The notes beneath the pieces were generated by a model that worked only from the letters and a program-made list of their open reading frames with translations, searched no databases and was not told the DNA's origin. A DNA stretch of 64,000 nt, taken from Desarmillaria ectypa. Its lineage: Eukaryota > Basidiomycota > Agaricomycetes > Agaricales > Physalacriaceae. The translations under genes and the position numbers were made by a program. The stretch's first letter is position 1. Each line of letters starts with the position of its first letter. The DNA lies in assembly GCA_030407005.1 (NCBI GenBank), contig JAUDYN010000005.1, forward strand, positions 1,550,001 to 1,614,000, read 5' to 3'. Below, one piece after another: positions 1 to 12,003 of this stretch.

Positions 1-37
1 CTTCGATCAATTTCAAAATCGTCTACTTTTCTCCTCC

Positions 38-888
38 ATGTTTAAAAGAGTGGATAGGCGTTTAAAAAGGAAGGCTGAAGATGAGGCCTTGGGAATCGAC
101 GGCGAACTCAAACAGGCACTGGGTATTCCAGATACGGATTCAGACGAGTCGGATTCAAGCTCGGATTCTTCTGGGGATGAGGCCCAGGCAGAGGAAGTTG
201 TTGAAGGCGACACTGAGGATGAGGATGATGATGCAGAAGTGAGGATGACAGTAGCCCAAGTCCTTGAAAATCCTCTCTACAATAGTCTCCAAGACATCGA
301 CATGACCGCATGTTTCGTTTGTCCAGCAAAACTTTTCAAAGGCCCGTCGATGATCCAAATTCATCTGCAGTCCAAAGCATGTATCGTTCTTCCAACTCGT
401 TAGCGTCGAGCTCAACAAACATATACAGCACCACACTAGAAGGTTCTCTAAATTTAAACAACGATCTGCTCTAGCGAGCCCCCAGGACGATGCTAGGGAG
501 CATGTGCCATCGAAGGATGTCAATGAGCCCTCGGAAGGACTTTCCAACCGTGCAAAGAAAAAGGTAAGGAGGATAACATAGGTCTCTTTGTCAATGACTT
601 AATTCTGATAATACGGTAGAACGCAAGGCGTGCATTTCAAGCAGAGAAAAGGGTGCGGCAGTATTGTTACTTGACACAGAAACTCCAACCTCATCGCTCT
701 CGTAGAAACTGAAACAGGCAGCTTTCCTAGCGCGAAGGGCAAAGCGTGAGGACACTTCTCAAAAACCTGACAGCCTACAAGGCCGGACTACCTCCAAATC
801 TTCGTCACAGAAGCCTCTTCGGAAAGGAGGAAAGGTTCTTGCCAGGAAGAAGCGGAGAACAGAAAAGTCCAAGTCTCTATCATCTTGA
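38..888 (+). CDS. C2H2-type zinc-finger, nucleolar-like basic protein
   Basis: Spliced as join(38..376,429..563,620..652,706..888), 229 aa. Residues 1-30 are basic. Residues 34-68 form an acidic Asp/Glu/Ser tract of the sort common in nucleolar and ribosome-biogenesis factors. A single zinc-finger-like unit follows, with CFVC (C92, C95) and two histidines (about H109 and H115). The C-terminal 60 residues are Lys/Arg-rich. The first intron (377-428) works only as GC-AG, because the nearest GT donor breaks the frame and the second histidine pair. The ATG at 38 is the first in frame, but the window edge is close, so an upstream exon cannot be excluded. Function is inferred only from composition and the finger; RNA binding or ribosome assembly is likely but unproven. 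Confidence 0.72.
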
Positions 889-1212
889 CGAGCTTTGTAG
901 CTACCATTCCCAACATTGGCTTTGAATACCACATCCGATTGTCTAAGAGCCAACTAGCATGGAACTGCTCGAGCGATGGGTGGCGAACATACAGCAAGTC
1001 TCCTTAGGTTGAAGGTAACTGCAATAGGAAAGGAACGTAGCGAGCTGCACTGCCGAGAGAATCGATATCTTACTCGGATTCTATAGCAGTGGTGCAGCTT
1101 ACACGATTACCTGCTACAGTGTGATATCGTGAATAGGTAGTGGTATGAAAATACAGCGCTGTTCCGATGCTGTCCTCCTTCAAGGCCTCCAGAAGTATTG
1201 ATAGGATGTACA
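889..1212. other. Tail-to-tail spacer between zinc-finger gene and vps51
   Basis: Both flanking genes end here. No open frame with plausible splice sites and no RNA-like structure was recognised. It most likely holds the two 3' untranslated regions. Confidence 0.5.
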
Positions 1213-1936
1213 TCAGCCAGAAGCAAGAGTATTATCTTTGCTTTCCGCAGATTGATTTTGCACTGCAACCTCTTCTGCGAGGCGTGATATCTCGGAGAAG
1301 GCCGCCCTGAGTAGATCAAGGTCAGCGTCCAGGCTCTCCGCCCGGCTTTTCATCTGACAAAAGATGAGTAAAACAGAGAGAATAACTGGGCGGGGTTTAT
1401 CCTCACGGCAGCAATGGTATCACTAGCAGCTATCAACTCGTGGTGGTGGTTGTAAACCAGTGACTGGCGCTCGCTATCGAGTTCCCGTATTTCTGTCGAT
1501 TGAGTCAAATCAAACAAATGTTACTTGCTGCCTTCATATCTGACCTGAAACGAGATCATTTTCTTGCTTTAGCAATGCGGGCAGGGTCGACGTGGTTATT
1601 AATTGTTCATAATACGCCTTAGTGTCAAACGCAGGCGAATCTATTCATATAAGTGGATATGCCTCACGCAGCCAACATTAATGACACACCCATATTCATA
1701 GGATCATTAGGAACACCAGGCCGCGCAGGCGGTAGACCGACACCTAGGCCATAATGTTTCCGTAGCAGATCTCGGGCTCGTGTTTTCGGTGGAGATGTCG
1801 GTGTTGTGCGTCTGGCGCTTAACAAAGTTCCTGTGGAAGGTGTCTGGGAGCTCAAGGGAGACGTATTGACGGGCGGTGACCCTGGTCGCAAAGGAGACGG
1901 CGGCGGTCTTGGGATGGATGGTCGTTGAGATGACAT
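1213..1936 (-). CDS. vps51: Vps51, GARP tethering complex subunit
   Basis: Complement(join(1213..1353,1407..1492,1545..1640,1690..1936)), 189 aa. The N-terminal ~55 residues are Pro/Ser-rich and disordered. The Vps51/Vps67 core follows: an LLRKHYGLG segment, a GVPNDPMN stretch, then DTKAYYEQL, ELDSERQSLVY and IAASDTIAAMK, the signature helix of the family. A coiled-coil-like tail ends the protein. Vps51 joins Vps52/53/54 to tether endosome-derived vesicles at the trans-Golgi, and its N-terminus binds the SNARE Tlg1 in yeast. The length matches short fungal Vps51 proteins (yeast 164 aa). An in-frame extension up to 1981 exists but begins only with GTG, so the ATG at 1936 was chosen. The gene is divergent from the disordered protein starting at 2080. 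Confidence 0.85.
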
Positions 1937-2079
1937 AGAGAGTCCGGGCCGAAGTCCGGGAGAACTGACGGAATAGGTCACTCACACAATAACAAATCAT
2001 GTGCAATGACGCGTCCTGACACGTCGTGTGACAAGAGCATCACACCGATCGTGTACTTCCACCACCACCTCATTCTTCG

Positions 2080-4176
2080 ATGGAATTAGAAAACGACATC
2101 GTTGCGGACAGCGAAGGAGAGGCTGAATACTTTCCATTGCCATCTTTGGGCTCTCCTGGTGCGTACAAACTCCATCACATGTTGGCCACGCCAAGTGCCG
2201 ATATTACCATACAGCACCCTCAAAGAAAATACAAAGCCGGGCTCTCAATGACACCATTCCAACTTCAGGAATCCACCAGGGAGATTCTTCATACATATCG
2301 GAGTATACAAGCAAACCGTCTTCTCGCGTCGAAAACATTTCAGTCTTCACCAGTAAAACCTCGTCACACCCAGATACCGAAATTCCGTCAGAGCCACCTC
2401 AGCCGCAGCGTCCTCGACCTCGGCCCATATACAAGATGAAACAAGCGCAGTCGATCAGCAACATCTCCGGAGGTGACTCTTCCTTTGCTGGAAGTGTCCT
2501 GAGCATCGCAGATCGCGCCAAGATGCGTTCCCGAGCACCTATACCTTCGGGATCGGGCTCTCTTTCTTCAAAGGGCTCTGCTGCTTCTAGAATATCCTTA
2601 GGTGTCATTGACATCTCTTCTGACGATGAGAGCGACGAGTTGAATTCGCTTCCAAAGGGCAAACCCAAGGCTCGTAAAGGAAAGGAAGTTTCTAAACCAC
2701 AGAAGGTGACACGTTACGCTAGTAAATCTCCCCAATATTCCCCTTCCCAACCGATATCTCCTGCATCCAAGATGCCAAGTCATCCTTCTTTGCTATTCAA
2801 CGACGAAGACATAAGAGCCAACTACGATCATCCGTTGATCGCAACCCTCATAGAACCCAACACGGGCCCTAGAGATTCATCTCCCTCACCGTCCCGACGG
2901 CTGCATGCCGTTGAAGATGACGACGCCTGCGACCAATTAGACAGTGATATACCTCCTTCTGCATTCTTCGCGTCCTCTTCACTTGACCTTGATGAACCAG
3001 CAGAGGATCATTCCCATCCGGGTGATGTCCCTTCACTGAGTCCTCTCATACCGCCTACGAAAGACAAGACCGCGAAGAAGGGAAGAAAGAAAGACACCAG
3101 GAAAAAAGAGGAGGAAGAGCCCAAAGGGAAATCTAGGCCAAAGGGGAAAAAGATGAAGGAGACGAAAGCCGGCGCAGCGGCGAGGAAGGCGAAGGGCAAA
3201 GGGAAGGAAGTGGAGATTTTCAAGAGCAGCGAATTCGTCGACGATGATAGCATCCAGGAACTAGAACCGTTCTCCGTCCTTGAAGAGCCCAGCGTCACGC
3301 CTGATCAGGTGGGTCCTTTGAGTGGGCCCCCAATGACGGTCGAAGACCCTGTTGTCCACCCCAAACCAGGAAGAAAGCGCAAGGAGGCGACTAGCGATGA
3401 AGCCGGCAGAAAAACGAGAGGAATGTCGAGGAAGAAGCGGAAGACAGAGGGTGTAGGTAAAACCAGTCAATCCAAAGCAAAAGCGAAGATTGTCATCTTA
3501 TCTGACAACCAAGATACTTCCGAACGCCCAAATGCCTCCGTAACGCCCAATCCCGACGACGAGGCCATGGGAGTGGAAGAGACTGAAAAGCAGACCACAC
3601 CTGACATGAGGCCCGCGAGCACTGATGGTGAGCACAAGGTAAATGGCTGGCTGCTTCTCTGTGTCTTGTGTCAACACTAATCCGTTCGTACAGGAGAACA
3701 TACAACCAAAGCCCGGCGGAGTAGAAGCAGAAAGGAGCACCATGCAAAATTCAGATACCCCGAAGGCAAAAGAACCTTCCCTCACTTCTCGTTACTCGAT
3801 CGCTCCTCGCTTCAAATCGACACCTATGAGCGAGCTCATTCGTCGCGTGAACTCCTTACATAGCTCTCCGTTTCCCGTAGGACGATCTGGACGGTCGATA
3901 CCTGGGACAGCCTATTCTCCTTACCTCAAATCTAGCAAGTCTGCTTTATCACGTATTGCTCCGTTACATCCAAATAGACGTACACCGCCGCCACCACTGC
4001 CTCCTCCACCGCCCCCAAAAAAGACCAAGAAAGAAAAAGAGAGGGAGGATCAATGGGAAGAAGAACTCATAGAAGAAGTTGGAGGAATGACGGAATGGGT
4101 TTCGATGACTGATGTGGAACGAAAGGATATGCGACGAACGAAGAGAGAGCGCGAGATGGGTGGATGGGAAGATTAA
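2080..4176 (+). CDS. Large disordered basic protein, lineage-specific
   Basis: Join(2080..2158,2215..3638,3694..4176), 661 aa. No known domain is recognised. The sequence is low-complexity. It has acidic Ser-Asp motifs (VIDISSDDESDE, about residue 175), a Lys/Arg-rich central region with KGKGKEV-type nuclear-signal stretches, and a proline run just before a charged C-terminal module ending EREMGGWED. The C-terminal 100 residues, starting at MSELIRRVNS, look the most constrained. The repeated IDISSDDE and VILSDN patterns resemble SUMO-interacting or casein kinase II-target motifs. A chromatin-associated scaffold is the most natural guess. The three exons join in phase with ordinary ~55-nt introns. 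Confidence 0.7.
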
Positions 4177-4255
4177 TTGTTTGTATAATACATGATGATG
4201 TAAGCAGTCAGTGATACTTACTGCGAGTCGCGCAACGTTCGCGGCCATTCTCACC

Positions 4256-5967
4256 ATGGCGATACCTCCTCAGTTTATGCGCGCTTTGGACAACTTCAAG
4301 GACCAGGCAAAAGATGCGATATGGGCTCTTTCTTCATGCCTCTGCCAGCAGTCAGCAAAGGTCAAGATAAATGGACGAACGTGTCAGTATCATCGTTTCT
4401 CGCAAACTTGAACCTAGCTTCATTTGCGTTGCAGTCAACATAATAAAGGTTTTGGGAGAAGGAGGTTTCTCCTTTGTATACTTGGCGCAAGACGAACACA
4501 GCGGAGTAAGCATGCAGCTACACTGGTCACGAATTCGTGGATGACCGGGAAGACATAGCGGCAATTTGCCCTCAAGAAAATTCGATGTCCTACTGGTACA
4601 GAAGGTGTAAAGGAAGCCATGCGAGAGGTGGAGGCGTACAGACGGTTCAGGTGGGCGTGAACTGCTAATTGTTCCGATGTTCGATCACCATTATCCACTT
4701 GCAGGCATCCAAATATCATACGAATACTGGTCCGTGTCCCCCGTCTCGCTCGAATGGTTTTCATCTTATTCCTTACTTCCAGGACTCGGCAGTTGTCCAA
4801 GATCCCGATGGCGAAGGAAAAATTGTTTACTTGTTCCTGCCATTATACAAAGTACGCCTAAACTCCCAGTTCGTAAACGTGTCTGGTCCTTATATTGGAT
4901 ACAGAAAGGCAACCTACAGGACGCCATAAATGCCAATGTCGTCAATGGCACACACTTTCCTGAACAAGAGATGGTGCGGTTATTCAAAGGTACATGCCAG
5001 GCTGTGCAAGCTATACACACGTATCGAGCTCCCGTTGGACCGGCCCCCGTGTCGAGGCAGAATAGCGTTTCGCCACGGCCGCAAGAAGCTCCTACCCGCC
5101 ATTCTGACGATGATGAGCGATTCCCGCAGCCGGAGGGGGATGCAGACGGAGGATATTCATATGATTCTACAACGATTCCGCTAGTGACAAAGCATCGCGT
5201 CGAAGACCAAGGGGATGTTGTATTTGACGACGATGAGGAACTGTCCCGAAACACAGCTGCGACAGGTGCGACGGAAGTTGTCCCTTATGCGCATCGTGAC
5301 TTGAAACCAGGGTGAGACTCAATATGCGTCCTTACATTCTCGCCATTAACGCCATCTGAAGCAATGTTATGATTGCTGACGATGGGGTAACACCCATCTT
5401 AATGGACTTTGGGAGCATTGTCAAAGCTAGAATCCACATTGAAAATCGCTCACAGGCTCTCTTCCAGCAGGTAAGTGGTAGTCTCCTTCCTATTCCTTCT
5501 TTCATGCCCATACACATAACAGGACCTGGCCGCTGAGCAAAGCACCATGGCTTACCGTGCTCCAGAACTTTTCGATGTCAAAACAGATGTGTGCTTGGAT
5601 GAAAAAGTGGACATTTGGGTACGTTGGCATGTTACATCTGTTTCCTAGAGTTGACTGGTGCTGTCTCAGTCTCTGGGCTGCACCCTATTCGCACTGGCTT
5701 ATTCTCATTCACCATTTGAGAACACGCAAACTACTGAGCAAGGTGGTTCAATCGCCATGGCAGTCCTGAACGCCCGCTACAGTCATCCCCCGTCCGCTTA
5801 CTCTCAGGGTCTCAAGAATCTTATCGACAGCATGCTGAAAGTGAACCCGAAAGATCGTCCAGATATACATCAGGTCAGTCTCCTGATTGAGACGTTTTTA
5901 TCCCGCCCTGACCCCTTGTTTTCAGGTTTTAGAACAAACTGACAAAGTATTACGGACCCTTATATGA
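4256..5967 (+). CDS. STK16/NAK-family serine/threonine kinase
   Basis: Ten exons: join(4256..4382,4435..4505,4559..4650,4705..4729,4783..4851,4905..5311,5362..5470,5523..5618,5670..5873,5926..5967), 413 aa. All kinase landmarks are present: glycine loop LGEGGFSFV (about 46-54), FALKKI with the ATP-binding lysine, RHPNIIRIL, catalytic HRDLKPGN (about 257-264), DFGS, MAYRAPE and DIWSLGC. Between strand 5 and the HRD loop lies a ~90-residue acidic, Ser/Pro-rich insertion typical of fungal members. Closest known families are human STK16 and yeast Env7, membrane-associated kinases of the secretory and vacuolar pathway. There is no Gly2, so N-myristoylation as in STK16 is not expected, though cysteines near residues 32-34 (SSCLCQQ) could be palmitoylated. 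It follows the disordered-protein gene in tandem, and its 3' end faces nup54. Confidence 0.88.
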
Positions 5968-6145
5968 ATTTTTTGTCAGTGCCGTGTTTCTCACTCCGTT
6001 ATTTATTTATTCGGATAATTATACGGACCACAGTAATTGCATTCATTTAGGAATCTTTGACGGCAGGTATTTTATCGTTCAGAGGAAGCGTAACGCAAGA
6101 ATAGGCTTTAAAAATCGTTGAAAATCTACGAATAGACACAGTATG

Positions 6146-7953
6146 TTATCGGACGTTGAGGCCACTCAGACCTAAATCAGACCCTTTCGCAATATTTTTG
6201 TCCATGTCTAACTCGTTGAAAGGATCTCTTACGCTACCCGTTCGAGAGCGCCAGAGTTGGGTGTACAAACCCTTAATTTTTTGTAGCTCAGCATCCAGGA
6301 CAGCCGTTTTGCTAGCTAACGCTAAGAAGGTGGCATGCTGTACTTGGAGCGTGGCTGATATACCTAAAATTACAAATATGTATTCAGCAGGAAGTTCAAT
6401 TACAAGGAAGTTTACCGTGAGGGGTGTGCTGTGACTGATGGGCCATTGACGACAGCTTGCGTTCAATTTGCTAGGGAAAGAAATGTCCCAAGGTTGAAAA
6501 GGCATGGAGCAAATGTATGGCTTACCTCTATTGTGTTTTTACACCATGCAAGCCTTTCGCACATTTGCTTCGACAGCCGATTGAAGAACCTAAGACGGGG
6601 ACTCGACTTCAATTTCAGGCATGACACCACGCACTGAACGACTCACTCGAAGGGGAACGAAGCGTGATCTTTCAAATAAGCGCCGTTCGCCTGCGGATTC
6701 CTGAAGCCATCTATGATGCGCATTGATATTATCGTATCCTCCACTGCCTGCTCGGCCTTTGCCTTCAAATCCTTGGTATAATGCAGGTCGGAACGTATCG
6801 TTGAGACGGTATTCACAAGATCCTACACGGAATGATCCTGAGTTGGAGATTTGACAATGAAAGAGAAGGACGCAGACCTTATGCACTCCGCGAATGAGCT
6901 CCTGACCCTTCGAAGGTTCCTCGCCAAGATGTCGCTGTTGAAGATCTTTACTAATTTGCACGCGACCTTGGATGTGGGATCTTGGTAAAAGCGGGTGAGA
7001 TCAAGTCCGTAAGAAAGAGGAATAAGTACATACTCGATTTGCTCAAACGTGCGTTTGATCTCATCTGGCAAATCATTAAATTTAGTGGTTTTTGTGAATA
7101 ATGGTGGACCTGAGGCTTGGGCCAGCGCTTGGGCGCCAATGGTCGAACCAAAACTGCCGATAAATATCAATAGGCGCGTCACAACGCAAACAAGGAAAGC
7201 AACCGACGAGGTTTGTTGTGGCCTTCCAAATAATGTCCCTCCGCTACCAAAAGAGGACACCGTCGGCTGACTCTGAAGAGCGTTCGTCGAAGTATTGCCG
7301 AAAAGACCACCAGCCGGTTGCTGCTGCTGCTGTTGCGCTTGATTGCTACTCCCAAACGCGCTCGCACCAAATGCACTGCTACTACCAAAGAGCGACGACC
7401 CTTGGGTCTGGTTCTGCTGACCCGTGGACTGCCCAAATAAGCCGGTCGCAGGCACTTGCTGCTGCGACGGCTGGCCAAACAGAGAAGTAGTCCCAGTCTT
7501 GGCAGCTTGGCCGAATAATGATGTACTAGGTTGATTTTGGTTTTGCTGACCAAACAGAGAAGAGGTGTTCTGCTGCTGAGCAGGCTGGCCGAATAATGAA
7601 TTTGCGGCTGTCGTAGCCTGTGGTTGCGACGGCTGGCCAAAAAGTGATGTTGACGCGGTTGGCTGCGGCTGCGGCTGAGACGGTTGTCCGAACAGAGACG
7701 TTGTAGGTTGTGAGGGCTGGCCAAACACGGAACTGGTCGTTGGTTGCTGCTGATGCTGCTGCTGGTTGTTCTGTCCGAATGCACTAAAAGCATTTGTAGT
7801 CGTCGTTGTGCTGGGCGTCCCAAAGACTGAGGAGCCACTTGCAGGTTTTTGTCCGAACGCGCTGGACCCAAAGGCCGACGTACTGGAGGTCACAAATGAG
7901 TTATTTCTTGGTAAATGACACGACAATATACATTACTTTGAAGCGAATGCCAT
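6146..7953 (-). CDS. FG-nucleoporin Nup54/Nup57
   Basis: Complement(join(6146..6363,6416..6470,6526..6589,6647..6822,6878..6980,7034..7153,7208..7882,7937..7953)), 475 aa. Residues 1-230 are a natively unfolded FG domain with about twenty SLFGQ, SAFG and VFG repeats separated by Gln/Ser/Thr. This is the permeability-barrier part of the pore. It is followed by the conserved KFNDLPDEIKRTFEQIE motif and the alpha-helical Nup54 coiled-coil region (QISKDLQQRHL, VHKDLVNTVST, NGAYLKDHASFPFEF). In yeast (Nup57) and vertebrates (Nup54) this region builds the Nsp1/Nup62 channel complex. The first exon encodes only MAFAS plus two bases. Exon-phase consistency and family motifs make the model strong. Confidence 0.92.
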
Positions 7954-8383
7954 TCTAGCAGTCCACGAACAGCTACGAACGGTGATGGATATCGATGGTA
8001 AAACAAAGAATGGAGGTGATCTTAGGTTAGGGTTTATGTGAAAGGCCGCAACTTAAAGCTGTCACAAGATAAGTCGAAAATGGATGAAGCTCGAAGCTCA
8101 GTACTCAGTACTCAGTGTCTGTATGAACAACAATATCATGTTGCCATTAATAGGGATGCCATGGATTTAAATGGGCAATTGCTGGAGCGGCAAAGATATG
8201 ACTTTCTTTATTGCCAACTTCAAGTTAACAGAATCTTATCACTTCGCACCGTTTCCCCTCATTCAACTTAAAATCGTTATGTTGAAGCCAAAGCTAAATG
8301 AAGCTATGCTAAGTCGCGCCTTGGAATCACTAAATTGATGAGCATCGTCCGTGATGGTCAAGATATTATTATTAAGCAATAAA
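7954..8383. other. Spacer upstream of nup54
   Basis: The first part (7954-8100) should hold the nup54 promoter. The short open frame at about 8038-8271 is rich in rare patterns and lacks conserved features or splice sites. Nothing else was recognised. Confidence 0.4.
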
Positions 8384-10490
8384 TCACCTCTGCTCGAACT
8401 CCTCAAGCATTCTCGCCACTTCTGTCACATTCATCCTATCTTGCGCTCTCGTGACCAAACACCCATTTACGATCTCTCCCACCCTCCCTAAGTCGCCTAA
8501 CCCTGGCTTAGTCTTCCCCGTGCAAACACTCGTCAGCACCTCATGTATAATCGCAGCATCCGTCCGTATATGCGAAAACGGCGGTTTCCCTGAATATAGC
8601 TTATTTCAGGCTGAGTTAACCGGGAGTCATCAAAAAAAATTGAAAGAATCACCTCAATAACCGTACACCTAAAAGCATACACACCTCTTGCGGTAATGTA
8701 CTTAAGAGTCAAACAGCCGGTTGTCCAGCACCTCAGGCGCGAGCCATCGAATAGACCCGCTCAGCGCTAGTGCAGGACTCCCAGGAGCTTGCGTCTCCAC
8801 GGTGAGAGCTAATCCAAAGCCATAAAGGCAGCACCGGTAGCCGTCAGTTACCAGTATATTAGCCTGCAGACATGTCACTCAGAATTCGACGAGTATCCAA
8901 AGTAGAGAACGTACCCCGCGGATATCGGCATGCACAATGGGTAGGTCCAACGAATGTAGGTATGCCATTCCGTTCGCCACTTCCTTGATCTACCCATCAA
9001 GCAGGTCAGAGGCGGAGTAGGAAGAGGAATAGTCGTTTCATACCGAAGTCAGTCGATCGTTAGCCGGATTCGTAGCCAAGAAGCTCATGATATTCCCATT
9101 TTGCATCCAAGGGGAGATGAGGCAGAAGCTAGGCGCAAAAGGCTCCGTGCTCACGCCGAGAAACGGGAGGACATTAGGATGCTTGAGATTCCTCCATACC
9201 AAGGCTTCATGGCAGAAATTCTGTTCGTGCGCATCAGCAAGTTTTTAGGACAAGAGCGTAAAAAATCATACCTTGATAACTCGTGCGCGCTCCTCGATCC
9301 CATTATCAATGAATGTACGTAAAACCTTGATGCAAATGAGCATGTTACCCATGCGGCCTTTCCAAATGTCCTGACGCAGCATCAATCTAAAGGTATACGA
9401 CACTATAAAGGACAGCACGTACCGCGAAACCACCGCCCATACGGCTGTGCTACTTTCACTCCTAGCGTCCAAGCAGGAGAATGACGTTGGGAGAATACCA
9501 TGCGTCTTCACTAGAGCTAAAATCCACTTCGTGCACCACCTGCGCCAATAGTCTTGATTATTTCCCGTGAGCTCTGTATCCGAAAGAATATCATCGACAA
9601 CAGCATAACTGTACAGACCAGGAACACACGCACAATCATGTGTTGGAGATGATCAATAACGGAACGCGGGTACTGGGAAGAAAAGTGATCTATATCACTC
9701 AGTTACTTCCCGCAGTCCCAGAAAACCTGATGAATTTCATCGAACATGGTTGGAGGCCGATAAACAGGTTTGAAGTCTGGGTCTTCATCGACATCCTCCG
9801 ATATTCGCGAATTTAAATTGGGACTCATTTCCTCGTATTCATATTCGGTCATTGTCTCGACGGAGATCTGCTGGCGCCGGTCGCGATTGGATGTGGACAT
9901 GGGCTTGTGATCCTCCATTGTTATATGCACCTAAAACGCGTCCGGCAGTGATGAGAATAAAGGATACAAGGAGGCACAGGTCGTACCAGGAAGTCTCGTG
10001 TCATGACGCAGACGTCATCCTGCAACTGTCGTATTCGTTCACGTAAAGCCTTTCGTCTGAGATATCGTTTGATACCGTGGAACTTTTTGTCAACCTGATT
10101 GATATTATCGAGGAGAGCTGTGAGATGGCTGGGGAGTTGGATCAGACCTCGCAAAGGAGTATCGTGAAGGAATACCTCTGCAACTCTCGACAGCCCTTCG
10201 GCGAACAAATCGCTCCCGACATCTCCGTTATCGAGCAGCACCAGGACAATCTGCCGCATGATAGGTGAGGTCGTTGTTAACAAGTCAGCGGCACTGGCGC
10301 TGTATTTCGCTGACCGTCTGATAGAGATCTGAGTGAGTTTTCAGCTCAGACCCCGGCAACAATGAACATACCTCAAGGGCGACTAGCAGTGAATATATGA
10401 CCCCCGCAACACCTGATACTGGTGCATCATCTGAACTCTTGGGAAGGACGTCGAGAAACATTACGATAGGATAATCAAGCAGTGGAAAGA
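8384..10490 (-). pseudogene. Decayed TKL-type protein kinase (Agaricomycete expansion family)
   Basis: Reading the minus strand gives a helical N-terminal region (GVIYSLLVALE, then SPIMRQIVLVLL, TRDFLV), an acidic linker and a tyrosine-kinase-like domain: GGGFADIWKGRMG, ICIKVL, FCHEALVWRNLKHPNVL, HADIRGANILVTD, GSIRWLAPE, KPPFSHI and a C-terminal RMLEEFEQR. The reading frame is lost at least once and probably three times. The clearest break is an extra base at about 8690-8700, in the segment between LAPEVLDNRLFD and YITAR, which creates a TAA. Others lie near 9445 (before GGGFA) and near 10290. The catalytic loop reads HAD and the DFG site reads YGFG, so the metal-binding Asp is gone. An intact homologue would carry DFG and one open frame. 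The 5' limit is approximate. Confidence 0.75.
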
Positions 10491-12003
10491 CATTGCCACT
10501 GATTGGAAGGCAGATGATTCACTGGCAGAAGGCTCACGATGTTGTTAATGGCATAGACGTCCCCGTGGAATCTGTGCATCTAGGCTTCCAGATTCTCGCG
10601 AGAAACATATCTTCCCCATATTGTATGGATGACCTGGTACTGCATATCTTTAGCATCGCCATTGTCGAGCGCTGCAGCGCCAGACTAACAGCCAGATATC
10701 AAAAACTGAAATATTTTGATAGGCACGTCCAGGGTAACTCAAGCCCAAGCCTGCGAACTCATGAGTGGTATGCAAGTACAGTGATGACAAACGAATACAT
10801 CTACCAGTCCCGTACAGTTGCCCCTGCACTGCTTTCACGACTAAAACATAGGCTATGATTTATAGCGGTCGCTTGATGCTTACGCTCAGCTAAATACGGG
10901 CAAGTAGGGGGGGGAAAGACGGAAATAAACGTTTACTAGGCGTTGTCTGGGAACGAGGCGCTGTTTGTGTATATGTAATGCCATCCCAAATATTCCAAGA
11001 TGTGCCGATGAAGCAAAACGGAAAGCAGAAAGACTGTTGTGAAAAACGGGGGATGAATAGATCAGTTCGTTCCCAGTTAGTACATGCGCGGTGTCAGGCC
11101 AATAGTATTGCGCTTGGCTGAGCTCTGCAAACGCATGCAGATGTACACTACTGTACCTACTTATATACTAAATGCTAATGTACTAGAATCTTCTACAAGT
11201 TTCCTAATATTTCTCTCTTAATCAGCAAGTTCGGCATGATGCTGGATTGCCATCATCTCGGCTCAACTCTCAAATCCCAACAAAGACTGGTTGAACACTC
11301 TGAACTGAGGTGCAGTGGCTTCATTTCATGCAGCGTCGTTGGCTCGGTATCGCTGAGTGGTTGACGGAGACCGTGTCCTCGCGATTTCGGATTCCCACGC
11401 CAGAGACGCGTCTCCCACCTTCATGCATCATGCTCCAATCGACTGTCTGGCAGCTTCAAGAAACTGTACGTCAACTCTCAGCTCTTGTTTCTTTACATCA
11501 CTGTCCAGGCACTAGTGCCAATCTCTCGACATATCCAAGGTCACCTTTCCTCTAACACTGTTTATACTTCATTCTAGAATTAGCCCGAAATACTTAGGTC
11601 TTCATATTGTACCACACACAGGACAGTTGTCACGGAAGCCTGATACCGAGAAGTTACCTGTTGAACGTTGATGTACTGCTCTATATACTCTTTCATAACA
11701 CTCAGACGCTTCTTCCCACAGGACACAAGTTTGCAGATTTATGAAAGGGTCATAAACTTCATTTCATCACTAGATAAATGTTACGATTAACAATAACCCT
11801 CCAGTGCAACAATTGATACCTATTTGCATGGATGTGAGGATATATATATGATACATTTGACAGTGGGAGTATTGGCGAGAACAGCGATAGCAGAATGCAT
11901 GTGTAATGACCGATATCAAGACTTCGTCTATAAGCAACATACAAATGGGCAAATTAGAAGCGGAAGGAAATAAAAAAAGAACAAATGGAGAAAACGCAAA
12001 CAG
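10491..12003. other. Gene-poor spacer
   Basis: About 1.5 kb between the kinase pseudogene and the SUN gene stop. Hydrophobic or cysteine-bearing fragments at 10493-10858 may be further decayed 5' pieces of the kinase gene. The 11328-11590 stretch has ORF-like runs but only implausibly short introns. AT-rich tracts at 11750-11990 probably hold the 3' UTR and polyadenylation region of the SUN gene. Confidence 0.4.

Noticed and set aside
11328..11595. Possible small gene in the 10.5-12 kb spacer
   Set aside because: The introns required would be 43 and 38 nt, below the usual size here, and the peptide has no conserved pattern.
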